Origin: Cryptomeria japonica
Lineage: Eukaryota > Streptophyta > Pinopsida > Cupressales > Cupressaceae
Assembly: GCF_030272615.1 (NCBI RefSeq)
Contig: NC_081406.1
Location: forward strand, 474,597,400 to 474,661,399
Length of the DNA: 64,000 bases
Reading direction: 5' to 3'
Shown here piece by piece: positions 1-10,526 of this stretch; within the stretch, counting starts at the first letter, position 1, and every line of letters starts with the position of its first letter. A program made the position numbers and the translations under genes. The notes below the pieces were generated by a model. That model was not told where the DNA came from. It did no database searches and was given only the letters and a program-made list of their open reading frames with translations.

Positions 1-72
1 GATTGATAAAAATTCTCACTAACAATGCTTTCGAATTATATCACCTGAAATACTTGGGTTTTTTTCAATAAA

Positions 73-552
73 TATAATGTCCCCTACTAGGAGGCTGCCA
101 ATTCCTGTAACTTAATAATAGTTCTGATATGATCTGATCGATGATCATGTCACTGGATGCTTTTGATTCCTTTCCTTTATATCTCTCAATGTGAGGGAGA
201 GGTCACACCTCTTCATTATGGATGCCCTTTGGCAAGAGACACACCCTCACCATTAGCACCCTTTGAAAGAGTGCAACTCTTCATTACTTCCGCCCTTTGA
301 AAGGGACACAACCTTTCACAATCAGATCTGCACTTCTGATTCCCCAAATTACCCCCTCTTTCAAATGAAGTTCTCTTCTCCTTTTTATATCTCATGTTTG
401 AGGGAGTCACAACTTTTCATCTTATGCCTTTTGACAATTCATTAAACTTAACTAAATTTTAGTTATGGTTATGTTTAATTTTGTTCTTTTATATTTATAA
501 TTTTATTATTATTGTTTATTATTAAATCCTAATTTGAAAAGGGGACATTACA
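73..552 (-). repeat. 3' LTR of the 73-3566 element
   Basis: It matches 2498-3566 apart from the insertion in that copy, and in inverted orientation also the first 500 bp of the unit 17118-18988. The end GGGGACATTACA at 541-552 is followed directly by the polypurine tract (as its complement). Confidence 0.85.
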
Positions 553-867
553 GTCCACCCTCCCCAAAATTGCTTGTCCTCAAGCAATGTTCATGGGGTC
601 TTAATCATAATTCACCTTCCGGTGTGCTACTCTGATATTACCCAAAGCATTGAGAATTTGTAAGGTTTGCAATTCTAAGACAAGTTTTCTCTCATCACTC
701 CGAGAGAAGGAACTAGGTCATCTTGTAATAGCATCAAAACTGATTTGGATTGACCCAACGTTTGCACGATAGTAATACTCACATTTATAACTTAAAATGT
801 AATAAATCCCTATCTTTTGATTCACTCTAGTTATTCTCATATTCTAGATTAACTAAAAATATAGAAC

Positions 868-1220
868 CAACACGGAGCATACACTTGAAAACACAAAGTA
901 TACATATGAATGCATGAAGACACGGAGCATACACTTGAAAACACAAAGTATACATATGAATGCATGAAGACACGGAGCATACATAGAGTAAGCACATGAA
1001 TGTATCTAGACACAAAGCATGCAAATGAATATATGCGCACATAGTTCACTTGGCCCACAAGAGGCTTGGACGTCCATCCAGGACTCGATCCATCTCTTGG
1101 AGCAACTAATCCACAAGATGCAGAAGCATCCAACTAGGACCTGATCTATCTCTTGGGCCAATCAATTCATCACTTTACCCACAAGAGGCAGGAATGTCCA
1201 ACTAGGACTAGATCCATCTC
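868..1220. repeat. Two short tandem repeat blocks in the internal region
   Basis: About 868-1020 repeats a unit of roughly 66 bp (CACGGAGCATACACTTG core) twice almost perfectly, with a third shortened unit. About 1040-1220 repeats a 60-75 bp unit built around CCACAAGAGGC and TCCATCTCTTGG three times. Neither block holds a convincing reading frame. Confidence 0.8.
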
Positions 1221-1223
1221 TTG

Positions 1224-1819
1224 GTGCCTTTGTATGATGTAACACATGCCCATTACACCGAAGGCCTTTTTCCATCGCCTTTGTATGATGTAATATATGC
1301 CCATTCCACTACAGGTCTTATCCATTGCCTAAGTATGATGTAGCACATGCCCATTCCACCTTAGGTCTTATCCATTGCCTTTGTATGATGTAAAATATGC
1401 CCATTCCACCTTAGGTCTTATCCATTGCCTAAGCATGATGTAGCTCATGCCCATTCCACTACAGGTCTTATCCATTGCCTTTGTATGATGTAATATGCCC
1501 ATTCCATCTTAGGCCTTATCCATTGCCTAGGTATGATGTAGCACATGCCCATTCCACTCCAGGTCTTATCCATTGCTTTTGTATGATGTAACATATGCCC
1601 ATTCCACCTTAGGCCTTATCCATTGCCTAGGTATGATGTAGCACATGCCCATTCCACCGCAGGTCTTATCCATTGCCTTTGTATGATATAACATATGCCC
1701 ATTCCACCTTAGGCCTTATCCATTGCCTAGGTATGATGTAGCACATGCCCATTCCACCACAAGTCTAATCCATTGCCTAAGTATGATGTAGCACATGCCC
1801 ATTCCACCTTAGGTCTTCA
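1224..1819. repeat. 50-bp tandem repeat, 12 units, alternating A/B types
   Basis: Twelve consecutive units of about 50 bp share GTATGATGTA and ATGCCCATTCCA. Units starting CCTTTG mostly carry GATGTAA, and units starting CCTAAG or CCTAGG carry GATGTAG. In the middle of the array the two types alternate strictly, giving a 100-bp higher-order dimer. The first two and last two units break the alternation. Confidence 0.9.
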
Positions 1820-2484
1820 TATAATATTTTCTTTGAATCTGGAGTAAATATTATATACTTAGTTGTCTTCTTCACGCACAATACATGTAACGTTAGATCT
1901 CCTTTTGGGATTTACCTTAATTTAATCCCGAGACAACAATTCCAACTTGGGATGAGAATGGCCATATATCTTATAAATATAATTTTAAAAAAAATGAAGA
2001 CATTTCATTATAATATTCAACTTAAAATTCTAAGGATAATTTGGAAAATAGAACTTATCTTGGTTTAGAGCCACAATATTTAGATAATTGTATAACTGCT
2101 GGGTCTGCACTCTTTTTGATTTGAATGCTTGGTTATTCCACTTCTTCCATTGATTTCTCTTCGAATGATCTTAATTATTTCTTCAATGGTTTTTAAACTT
2201 AATCAATAGAAATGAATACTAAGTGAATAATATGTCTTTAAACTTTCCCTTTCACTCAAAGGGTCTAGATTGAAAGATAGCCGTCTCTGATGTAGTCTTT
2301 GGTAAATATGCTGATGATGATTTTCCAATCTGCAACTTGCTCCAATTGCTCTTCCAAGTGTGATGATAAATTATGTAATGAACTCGTTGCCACTATTGCT
2401 ATGTCAGATAGAATCAGTGATATCAGTGAATCTGAAAGTGTTGCTCCTGATTTATCTTTTTACCCTGCAGGATGGCAGGATCAT

Positions 2485-2497
2485 GCTCTGATACCAC
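2485..2497 (-). promoter_or_regulatory. Primer-binding site (initiator tRNA-Met type)
   Basis: On the minus strand TGGTATCAGAGC follows the 5' LTR end with a one-base gap. This is the usual plant retroelement minus-strand primer site. Confidence 0.85.
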
Positions 2498-3566
2498 TGT
2501 AATGTCCCCTACTAGGAGGCTGCCAATTCCTGTAACTTAATAATAGTTCTGATCTGATCTGATCGATGATCATGTCACTGGATGCTTTTAATTCTTTTCC
2601 TTTATATCTCTCAATTTGAGGGAGAGGTCACACCTCTTCATTATGGATGCCCTTTGGCAAGAGACACATCCTTTCACCATTAGCACCTAAGTCACAAAGT
2701 TCGAGTTTGAATTCGAATTCGACAACAATAAAATTTGGATGAAATTCGATAGGAGAAAAAAAAAAAAAAATTCGTTATTAAATTTGCTTATATAAATTTG
2801 ATTTTTAAAAAAGATAAATAATATATTCAAAAATTTATTAAAATAAATAATATTAATTTTGTTTAATTTAATTTAAATATTCATATTATAAAATTATATT
2901 GTATTATATCGTGCAGAGTAAAACAATAAAATAAAATTATATTGTATTAAATATTAATTTCATACTTAATAGGTTTTTTGAAAAGTGGAAAACAAAATTA
3001 TGACATCGTATCTTGACGTGGACGCCCACAAACCCTACCTTTGTTGCCATGACCATCGCAGAATTGTGCCGGCTCGCAACTCAGACAACATCTAAATTTC
3101 TGCTAAGCTATATTTTTCTCTACGACGACCCTCATACCTCTCAACGACCACGAATTTGAAGCAAATTTTGACGAGTTTCATACGCCTTTAATAAGTTCGC
3201 CGAATTTCAAACCTAAAGCCGAAAATTCGGCGACCTCTGTGACATAGATTAGCACCCTTTGAAAGAGTGCAACTCTTCATTACTTCTGCACTTAGAAAGG
3301 GATACAACCTTTCACAATCAGATCTGCACTCATTTAAATCAAATCTGCATTTCCGATTCCCCAAATTAGCCCCCTTTCAAATGAAGTTCTCTTCTCCCCT
3401 TTATATCTCATGTTTGAGGGAGTCGCAACTTTTCATCTTATGCCTTTTGACCATTCATAAAACTTAACTAAATATTAGTTATGGCTATGTTTAATTCATT
3501 CTTTTATATTTTTAATTTAATTTTATTGTTTATTATTAAACCCTAATTTGAAAAGGGGACATTACA
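2498..3566 (-). repeat. 5' LTR of the 73-3566 element, carrying a MITE
   Basis: It begins TGTAATGTCCCC and ends GGGGACATTACA. Removing 2687-3247 and one TSD copy restores close alignment to the 480-bp LTR at 73-552. The insertion therefore postdates the element. Confidence 0.85.
2687..3247. mobile_element. hAT-type MITE, 561 bp
   Basis: It is flanked by the 8-bp TSD ATTAGCAC (2679-2686 and 3248-3255). The terminal inverted repeats read CTAAGTCACAAAG on the left and, from the right end inward, CTATGTCACAGAG. It is AT-rich with no coding potential. The 8-bp TSD favours hAT over Mutator (9 bp). The source transposase is not identified. Confidence 0.8.
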
Positions 3567-4018
3567 ATAAATTCCACAAATGCTCAAAACCCAAAACTTT
3601 GACTTTCTGCAACCTTTGCATAAACTCATAATTCCACACAAACAATACCTGCAAATTTTTGTCCTGCTCAAGTTGAGACTGTGTAAATCTCATTGCATCG
3701 ACCAAGGTGGATCTCTCACCGCTATAGCCAATTTTCTTCAAGAGGGTTTTTGTCCTCTAGAAGGCTAAGACAAATGAATTTCATTCCCCGAAATCCCAAT
3801 GGTTTAACCAAAGGCAAATAACATATTCTCCATAATGCCAAATGAGCCTCTCAATTGCCTTTTAGACTTTTTCTTACCAAACTTTCAAAATGCATAATTT
3901 AAAATTAAAACTCCTTTTTAGCTCCAAAAAGATCTTTTTAATAAAATAATGATAATTTGACATGCAAGGTCCTTGTTTTATGCATCCATAATTTAGAACA
4001 TTTCATCTTGGTTCCAAC

Positions 4019-4257
4019 TATTAGAATAGAATATTTAATTGTTATTTTTAGCTGTGTTTATTAATGGTCATTTAGCTGGTTATATTTTTAGAGACTTTGT
4101 GATAGAACTGTGAGTAACTGGTAGTTTCTATTTTTAGAGTTTGTTTTAGAGTCAGTTTGACTTTTGTGAACTGTTAGTCCCAATTTGGAGAACCACCTTG
4201 TAATTGCCTATAAAAGGCTTGTTATTCTTTCAATAAACTACGTTGTCTTTTATTCCA
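4019..4257 (+). repeat. 5' LTR of the Copia-like element
   Basis: It aligns with 19467-19707 over its whole length. The segment around 4210 (CTATAAAAGGCTTG) is a plausible TATA box, and CAATAAA follows near 4231. Confidence 0.85.
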
Positions 4258-4275
4258 TGCTATCAGAGCGGGTGA
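4258..4275 (+). promoter_or_regulatory. Primer-binding site of the Copia-like element
   Basis: TGCTATCAGAGCGGGTGA starts immediately after the LTR. TATCAGAGC matches the complement of the initiator tRNA-Met 3' region, with one mismatch upstream. Confidence 0.7.
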
Positions 4276-4310
4276 CGAGCCTTTAGATTTTTCATGCCCT
4301 AGCTACCTGT

Positions 4311-4347
4311 TGTGACCATTTCACACATTGCCCCATTGCAAATGGGG
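4311..4347. repeat. Terminal double hairpin of HAE-1
   Basis: Three bases inside the 5' end lies TGTGACCATTTCACA (5-bp arms), then CCCCATTGCAAATGGGG (7-bp arms, 3-base loop). Both recur at the same place in HAE-2 and HAE-3, with a stem-preserving change in HAE-2. Confidence 0.8.
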
Positions 4348-5318
4348 ACCCCCTCTTTTTTGCTCGTTTTTCGCTCGCCTTTCGCTTCGTTTTTTTTTAG
4401 GGTTTTGTTAGTTAGTCAGTTGTTTGGATTTAGGGTCAAGCCTTAGGGTTTTAATTGCTGTCTTTTCAGGCCAGAATCCAGTCAGTTTTGAGAGCTTTTT
4501 GAGCCTCCTTTTGTAGGATGCAAATTTTGAATACAATGAATTCGCCAGAATGGTCTATTTTCAATTGGAATTTTTGAGCGCAGAGTCTAAATTTGTCTAA
4601 GTGTTGAAGATGAAATATGAATTTTTGCCCAATTGAGTAATTTTGACCAAATTTTGACTTTTTTGATTTTTTGATCCCGGGTATTGGGAATGATTTGTTT
4701 TTGCCTAGTGAAGTGATTAAATGTGTAAAATCTTAACATTTTGGCCTGTAGGAGCAAAATCCAGTGTTCCATGGGCGTTCGGGACGGGGGGACGGGGGGA
4801 CGAGGGGGACGCGTCTCGGGGACGGGGGGACCAAGGACCTAAATTTGGGGACGGCGGGGGGACGACGGTGGGACGGCGGCAGGGGGGTGGCGGGGTGGTG
4901 GTGCTCATATATATACATATAGTACTTGAAAAACTAGTTTTGAAAAGATGTATAACAGTATAACAGTATAAGAATTAGATTTCAAATGAAACTATAGGAA
5001 ATACCAAGATTACTTAGATTAGTGATACGTAACTAATTGCTAATTGCTAAAACTAAAAGTAAATAAAATTTGACAAATGAAATTGTCAAATTGGAGATTT
5101 CTCATTTCTATCATATGAATATCGAAAAAGGAAAACGAAAAATATGAATATCTGATGCCATTGCAAAGTCTATAATAATAAAGATGATTACATGATTCAT
5201 CATTACAATGAGTAGCCAAATACAAATACGTGTAGCAATAGCATTACAAAAGAGACGAGTCAAATACAAAATGACAAAACTGAAAAGTGAAAACTCAAAC
5301 TGTAGCTAATGGAGGCCT

Positions 5319-7664
5319 CTAATCATCTGCAAACTCCTCCTCACTGGAACTGCTGGACTTCTGAGGATCAAGGTCCCTCAAGCTCACACCAACTAGCCCT
5401 GCATCTGAAGTGGTAGGATCATCCTCATCAATCTGTGAAGGCTCCTCTGGCTCTACATCCCATCGTGCCGCTGGACTCTCCTTGTACATAAGTGTCTTGC
5501 GGTCAATGAGACGCAAAGCACTGTGTACAGCCACAAGCTTCTCTGCTCTCTTAGAGGTAAGTCTGTTCCTCTTAAGAGAGTGGATGAAGCTATATGTAGA
5601 CCAGTTCCTCTCAACAGCTGAAGAACTGGAAACCTGGGATAGCAGACGGATGGCTAGAGTGGTGGTCAAAGATTTCGGGCCATGACATTTCCACCACAAA
5701 AGTGGGTCCTCCTGTGCCATAATGTCTATATCCATCTTTGCTGCATCTGAATAACCTCTAAGAGTGGCAAATCTTCCCCACTCAGTGCGCATTGTGCCGG
5801 CATCTCTGGAATCAAATATCTTCTCTATGCACCTAAAGAAACCTGCCTTCACCTCATCATCCTCAATCGGTGTCGTTCTACCCGGTCTAGCCTTGTACCA
5901 CTTAGGATTCAAGGCAAAGGCAGCCATATGCAAAGGAGTGTTCAACTTGTCCCATCTACTTTGAATGATAGGCCGGATTTGCTCATTGTAAAATGCTAGA
6001 GAGGGGTCCTTCACTCGCACAGCAGCCCTCATCTGGCCAAGCATAGAGTCAATGCACTCATACAAATCTCCAAGGTTAGGTGCATCCCCATCCCCATATC
6101 TGATCACCTGGAATACTGGAGAAATGATGGAGACAATGTATTTCGCATCAGTCCAAAACACATCACTCTTCACTATCTCCTTCACCCTTCTCCCCTGCTC
6201 TGTCTTGGCCTCAGCCCACCTATTCCACTCATTAGTCATAACCATGAGTTGCAATGCCTCTTGCAACTCAATCATTCTCTCCAAGAGAATGAAATAGGAT
6301 GCATACCTAGTCTCAACTGGTTTCAAGAACTCCTTCTTCGCGAAGGTCCTGAAGAGTGCATGTGAAATGTGGTGGTTGCAGATAAACATCTGCACATCTC
6401 TCGCATCGGTGACCACTCCTCTAATCCAGTCAATCTTCCCCATGTCCTTGAGTGCATTGTTCATGGCATGCACACAACATGGGGTCCACCAAATGTGTCT
6501 ATAGGCTGCCTCAACGAGTCTCCCTGCTGCTCTACACACATAGGCTGCATCTGTCACTACTTGGACCACATTTTGTGGCCCAACCTCCTCAATAGCCTCC
6601 CTGAGGACCTGAAACTGGAAATCAGCATCTTTACGATGCCCTGTACAATCAACTGCTCTAAGGAAGTATGGGCCCTCTGCACATGTGACCATGACGTTGA
6701 TGAGTGGACGATGGCTAATGTTCGTCCACCCATCCATAACTATGCTGCACCCCGATGCCACCCAACATGCCTTCATCTTCTCCATCAAAATATTGATCTT
6801 GGAATAGCTTTTATCCAAGATCGAGGTCCTCATTTTCGTCTCCTCTAGTGGCACATAAGATGGTCCTCCCTTGGCCACCATATCTATCATCTTCCTATAA
6901 TAAGGAGACCGTGAAACATGAAATGGAATGCCATTGGCAAAGAAGAAATTGCCAATGGATTCATCTATCTCATCTCTCAGCTGCACATTAAACATATCAG
7001 CAATGGGGTTGCTCTGTGGTGTATGCAACTTACGTTTCCCAGCCCTGGCAGCAGTAGAAGTGGAAGTAGATGGAGATCCAAACATCATTCCTCCCGCCTG
7101 CGAAGCATGATAAGTATGTGGCACTGGCACATTCTGGCTGTCGTGAAGTGATGCCCTAGCAGACAAAGTAGTAGGCATTGAAATATTTGTGTCATCTGGA
7201 ACCCCCCAAAGCCTGTTAAACTCAATTCTGTAATGTATATTTTTGGGTTCCTCCAAAAACTTACAATGTTTCACGCCTTTTCCTCTCCAAAATAGAAAGT
7301 GTGCATTCACCCTGCTAATGCTACCGAACCATTCTCTGTCACAAATATTGCACTTCCACTTCCTTGTTCCCCCACTTGAATGTGATGCAGTGCCTTGTAC
7401 TAATATTTGTGAAGCAAACTGTTTTAGAGGAGACTTAGGATCAAAATGACCCCTAGCATATGGTGCCAACAACTCTGAAGGGCAACCTGTACTAGCTGCT
7501 GCACTTGCCATAGAACTAGATTGGGCTTCAGGATCAACCCCATGGTCACCCCCCTCATTTTCAGGTTCAAATTCTGAATCATTCTCACTATGAGAATGGA
7601 TTTCCATGTTATCTTCACTCGTGCCTTGGGAGCTCATTGTGAAATTTTCAAATTGACACTGCAT
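5319..7664 (-). CDS. hAT-family transposase (BED zinc finger, DUF659, hATC)
   Basis: This 781-aa protein would cut and paste hAT-1. Residues 103-134 form a BED-type zinc finger (Cys105, Cys108, His122, Cys/His near 133). Residues 265-420 match the DUF659 part of the RNase-H-like fold, with Asp311 in MDGWTN and Asp372 in VVTDAAYVC. The C-terminal hATC dimerisation region has SSSAVERNWSTY with Glu685. These three acidic residues are the candidate catalytic DDE set. The tail is acidic. The first ATG (7664) overlaps a possible 3' splice site; Met10 (7637, MSSQGTSEDN) aligns with the start of the related gene at 25089 and may be the true start. A 5' UTR intron from about 7936 to 7660 is plausible. 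It lacks the intron present in hAT-2. Confidence 0.93.
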   Translation of the reverse strand: MQCQFENFTMSSQGTSEDNMEIHSHSENDSEFEPENEGGDHGVDPEAQSSSMASAAASTGCPSELLAPYARGHFDPKSPLKQFASQILVQGTASHSSGGTRKWKCNICDREWFGSISRVNAHFLFWRGKGVKHCKFLEEPKNIHYRIEFNRLWGVPDDTNISMPTTLSARASLHDSQNVPVPHTYHASQAGGMMFGSPSTSTSTAARAGKRKLHTPQSNPIADMFNVQLRDEIDESIGNFFFANGIPFHVSRSPYYRKMIDMVAKGGPSYVPLEETKMRTSILDKSYSKINILMEKMKACWVASGCSIVMDGWTNISHRPLINVMVTCAEGPYFLRAVDCTGHRKDADFQFQVLREAIEEVGPQNVVQVVTDAAYVCRAAGRLVEAAYRHIWWTPCCVHAMNNALKDMGKIDWIRGVVTDARDVQMFICNHHISHALFRTFAKKEFLKPVETRYASYFILLERMIELQEALQLMVMTNEWNRWAEAKTEQGRRVKEIVKSDVFWTDAKYIVSIISPVFQVIRYGDGDAPNLGDLYECIDSMLGQMRAAVRVKDPSLAFYNEQIRPIIQSRWDKLNTPLHMAAFALNPKWYKARPGRTTPIEDDEVKAGFFRCIEKIFDSRDAGTMRTEWGRFATLRGYSDAAKMDIDIMAQEDPLLWWKCHGPKSLTTTLAIRLLSQVSSSSAVERNWSTYSFIHSLKRNRLTSKRAEKLVAVHSALRLIDRKTLMYKESPAARWDVEPEEPSQIDEDDPTTSDAGLVGVSLRDLDPQKSSSSSEEEFADD

Positions 7665-7741
7665 TTCACAAAATAAAAATAAAAATAAAAATAAAATCAG
7701 CCTTGTTTAACAATATATTTTTAAATTTTTTTCCTATTCAT

Positions 7742-7827
7742 CTCAAAATGAGATTTGATGTTGAATCTTGAGGGCAAAATGATGAATCATTTTGCCCTCA
7801 AGATTCAACATCAAATCTCATTTTGAG
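7742..7827. repeat. 86-bp perfect palindrome in the hAT-1 5' region
   Basis: Two 42-nt arms are exact inverted copies around a 2-nt centre (7784-7785). Past a 6-7 bp asymmetry, the inverted similarity continues to about 7715 and 7865. It lies about 80 bp upstream of the transposase start, probably inside a 5' UTR intron. A transcript would fold into a long perfect hairpin. Confidence 0.9.
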
Positions 7828-8254
7828 TCTTAAGATGAATAGGGAAAAAAAATTAAAAAAACCAAAAATGACATAGAACAATGAAAATCAAAAAGTAAAA
7901 CAAAAAAAAAATAAGAAGAAGTTGAAAAACCCTACCTTGTGCTTGAAAAATCTCTCCAAAATGTAGAAGAATCTTCTTCTTCCTCTTCTTCTTGCTTCTT
8001 CTAGCTCCTATCACGCTTGTAGTCACTTTTCTCACCCCTTCAATCAATCTTCTTCAAGCTGTTCCTCCTCTTCAAGCTGCTGGAAAAAAAATCAGTTTTG
8101 CATAATGAGAGTGAAATCCAAACTAAACATGTTTTTGTGTTGTTTTGGGGGGTAGGGTGGGGCCCACGTCCAATTAGGGTTACCCCTTAACCCCCCCCAA
8201 AAAGCACATGTCATAAAAACTTAAAAAAAAAATGAAAAATGCGCTTTTAATCCC

Positions 8255-8400
8255 GTGGGAACGCGGGAGACGCCTGGGCGTCCCCCCATCCCTCGAGAGA
8301 CGCCTGGACGTCTCTTGAGGGACAGGGAGACGCCCAGGCGTCTCCCACGGAGACGCCCAGGCGTCTCCCACGGAGACGCCCAGACGTCTCCGCGTCGGGG
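8255..8400. repeat. Subterminal palindrome cluster of hAT-1
   Basis: At least four copies of AGACGCC(CA)GGCGTCT-like palindromes lie in tandem, about 23 bp apart in the middle of the cluster, near the right end of hAT-1. They are plausible transposase-binding sites. Confidence 0.75.
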
Positions 8401-8546
8401 ACGTCTCCCCGTCCTGGCGGAGTTTGGGTGGCAGTGGCGGGACGGCGGGGGACGTCGCGTCCCCGTCCCCGCGTCCCCGAGACGTCTCTGACGGGGGGGC
8501 GCGCCCAAAAATGGGGGGGACGCGTCCCCGTGGTTCACTGGCAAAA

Positions 8547-10526
8547 TCGCTCCTGTCCCTCAGTGAAGGACCGGAGCTCGTTTTCAAATATCTTACCATC
8601 CCTGCAGAGTCAAGATGAATTTCGAATTGCAAGTGATGAAGAAAGGTGTGATCTTTCCGTTGAATATAAATTGAAGAATTTCACGAACACGGAAGTGCCT
8701 CCAGGAGTCAAAGTCACTCCTGTCCCTCAGTGAAGGACCGGAGCTACAAATCAAATATTACCTTGTCCTTGCAGGATTTTAACGACTTGACGATTTGAAG
8801 AGGTCCAAGGAGATATGTTTTATCAAATGAATATAACTTGAAGTGCCGACATGAAGGAGAATGCACCAAATATGCCAAAATCGCTCCTGTCCCTCAGTCA
8901 GGGACCAGGGCGAAGTCCTTTGTAGCTCCCGTCCCTCTCCCAGGGACCTGAGCGAAATCCTTCATAGGGCATGTTCTTGGCGAAAATCAAGTAAGTTATA
9001 AGTTTGAAGGCAAGAAAGGAGGCGAAATGAACGTGTTTAAGATAAATTGAAGATTATGAAACGCCAGCAAAGGACCCAAATGCTCAAATTTGCTCCTGTC
9101 CCTCTGTCAGGGACCAGAGCGATTTTTACTTTAGATGATTTTCTTGCTAAGTTACAATGAATCTTAAGGCATGGATGAATGGAGGGAGGCATTACGGATC
9201 CATTGAAGATAATTTTTGAAGGAGATAAAGTAAGATGATGCCTACAGGACCAAGATCGCTCCTGTCCCTCAGGAAGGGACCAGGGCGATATAATGATTAT
9301 ATTGCTATTCCTCCAAGTTCAAACCCCTTCAAGATAAAGAACAAGGTGGCAAGGACGTCTTAAGGCATCTCCATCAAGCACAAAGCATCAAAGGGTGCTA
9401 ACATTGAAAGATTTGTACAAAATACCCTAGTTCGCTCCTGTCCCTCAGGAAGGGACCAGAGCGAAATTTGCATAAAGGCATAGGTTTCGAAAGTTAAACA
9501 AGCATCAAGTGACCAAGAAGGATCAAGGGACTACGTTTTACCCAATGAAGATAATTGCAAGTTAGAGAACGCAAACATGAACCCAAAAACTTGAAGTTCG
9601 CTCTTGTCCCTTAGGAAGGGACCAGAGCGATATTGATTACATTGGCCAAATCTCTTAAAAATCACGTTAGGTCAAGGTTTTGCAAGGTCGTAAAAGGTCT
9701 AAGGTGTCATTTGAAGATGGTATACAAGAGTTTTGAACGTCAAAAGTCTATCAAATGAGCTAAGGGAGCTATATCGCTCCTGTCCTTTGGACAAGGACCA
9801 AAGCTATTTTCATCAAAACACTCATGTCCCGTCAAAATCATGACAAGGGCGATGATCCTCTAAACATCAAAAACGCCTTATAGAATTCAAGTGAAACGAG
9901 AAAGGAATGAAAGAATAGCATTGTTTGTCCTTCACAAAGATGATTGAGGCTCGAAGTTACAAAGGTCAAGGAGAAATATGAAGATCGCTCCTGTCCCTCT
10001 CCAAGGGACCAGGGCGATATTTGCTAAAGCACTCGTTATCCTTCCAAGACCACGTCAAGGCAAAGTTGCACAAGGTTTTAAACATCATTTGGAAGGCGAT
10101 ACAAAGGAGATGGACGTTAAGATGTTACCAATTTAAGCTTGAAATGGAGAAAACACATGGATCGCTCCTGTCCCTCTCCAAGGGACAAGGGCGATGATCC
10201 TCTAAACATAAAAAACGCCTTATAGAATTCAAGTGAAACGAGAAAGGAATGAAAGAATAAACATTGCTTGTCCCTCACAATGAAGATTTAAGATCAAAGA
10301 TGCAAGATCTAGGAGAAAGCATGAGGATCGCTCCTGTCCCTCTCCAAGGGACCAGGGCGATATCACATTTAAAGACATTCAATCGCAAGGATAAGTTAAT
10401 CAAGCTCGAAGGACCCAACGTAAATGGCAAATTCAACGTGGAGATAAAGACTTTGAACATCTAAAATGCAAGGATCATAGACAAAGTGATGGATCGCTCC
10501 TGTCCCTCTGTCAGGGACCAGGGCGA
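8547..10526 (+). repeat. Hairpin array of HAE-1 (13 hairpins)
   Basis: A 33-bp imperfect hairpin, 5' arm TCGCTCCTGTCCCT and 3' arm AGGGACCAGGGCGA around about 5 bases, recurs at 8547, 8713, 8881, 8923, 9090, 9256, 9432, 9598, 9774, 9985, 10162, 10328 and 10494. Intervals are mostly 166-168 or 176-177 bp. Exceptions are 42 (a doubled hairpin at 8881/8923) and 211. The DNA between hairpins shows only remnants of similarity from unit to unit, so this looks like an old tandem repeat with about 166-bp units in which only the hairpin core stayed conserved. A recent two-unit duplication (342 bp) copies 9851 onward to 10193 onward. Confidence 0.92.

Larger units (their letters stand above)
73..3566 (-). 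mobile_element. Non-autonomous LTR retroelement (no coding capacity), minus strand
   Basis: TSD ATAAA lies at 68-72 and 3567-3571. The 3' LTR is 73-552 (TG start decayed to TA) and the 5' LTR is 2498-3566, enlarged by a 561-bp insertion. On the minus strand a primer-binding site complementary to initiator tRNA-Met (TGGTATCAGAGC, plus positions 2485-2496) sits one base from the 5' LTR, and a purine-rich tract (minus strand, about 553-570) abuts the 3' LTR, which fixes the orientation. A TATA box is visible in the LTR near 381-390 on the minus strand. The internal region of about 1.9 kb has no gag or pol and consists largely of tandem repeats, so it would depend on another element's proteins, like a TRIM or LARD. 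Confidence 0.85.
4762..8540 (-). mobile_element. hAT-1: apparently intact hAT DNA transposon, 3.78 kb
   Basis: The 8-bp TSD GCAAAATC is perfect (4754-4761 and 8541-8548). The terminal inverted repeats begin CAGTGTTCCATGGGCG on the left and, from the right, CAGTGAACCACGGGGACG. The single long ORF on the minus strand encodes a full-length transposase. Subterminal DNA is extremely rich in GGGGACG-type repeats on the left and in AGACGCC/GGCGTCT palindromes on the right (8255-8400), likely transposase-binding sites. It lies inside HAE-1 and is the youngest layer of this nest. The ORF has no stop or frameshift, so it could be autonomous. Confidence 0.92.

Noticed and set aside
4721-4963. Gly/Arg-rich and Pro-rich ORFs on both strands
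   Set aside because: Translations of the G-rich subterminal repeats of hAT-1.
6369-6848. 159-aa plus-strand ORF
   Set aside because: Antisense shadow of the hAT-1 transposase, with no start context or motif of its own.
8547-10526. CRISPR-like array of regularly spaced palindromic repeats
   Set aside because: The repeats lie in plant LTR-type elements, the spacers of about 135 bp share ancestry rather than being unique captures, and no cas-like gene is present.
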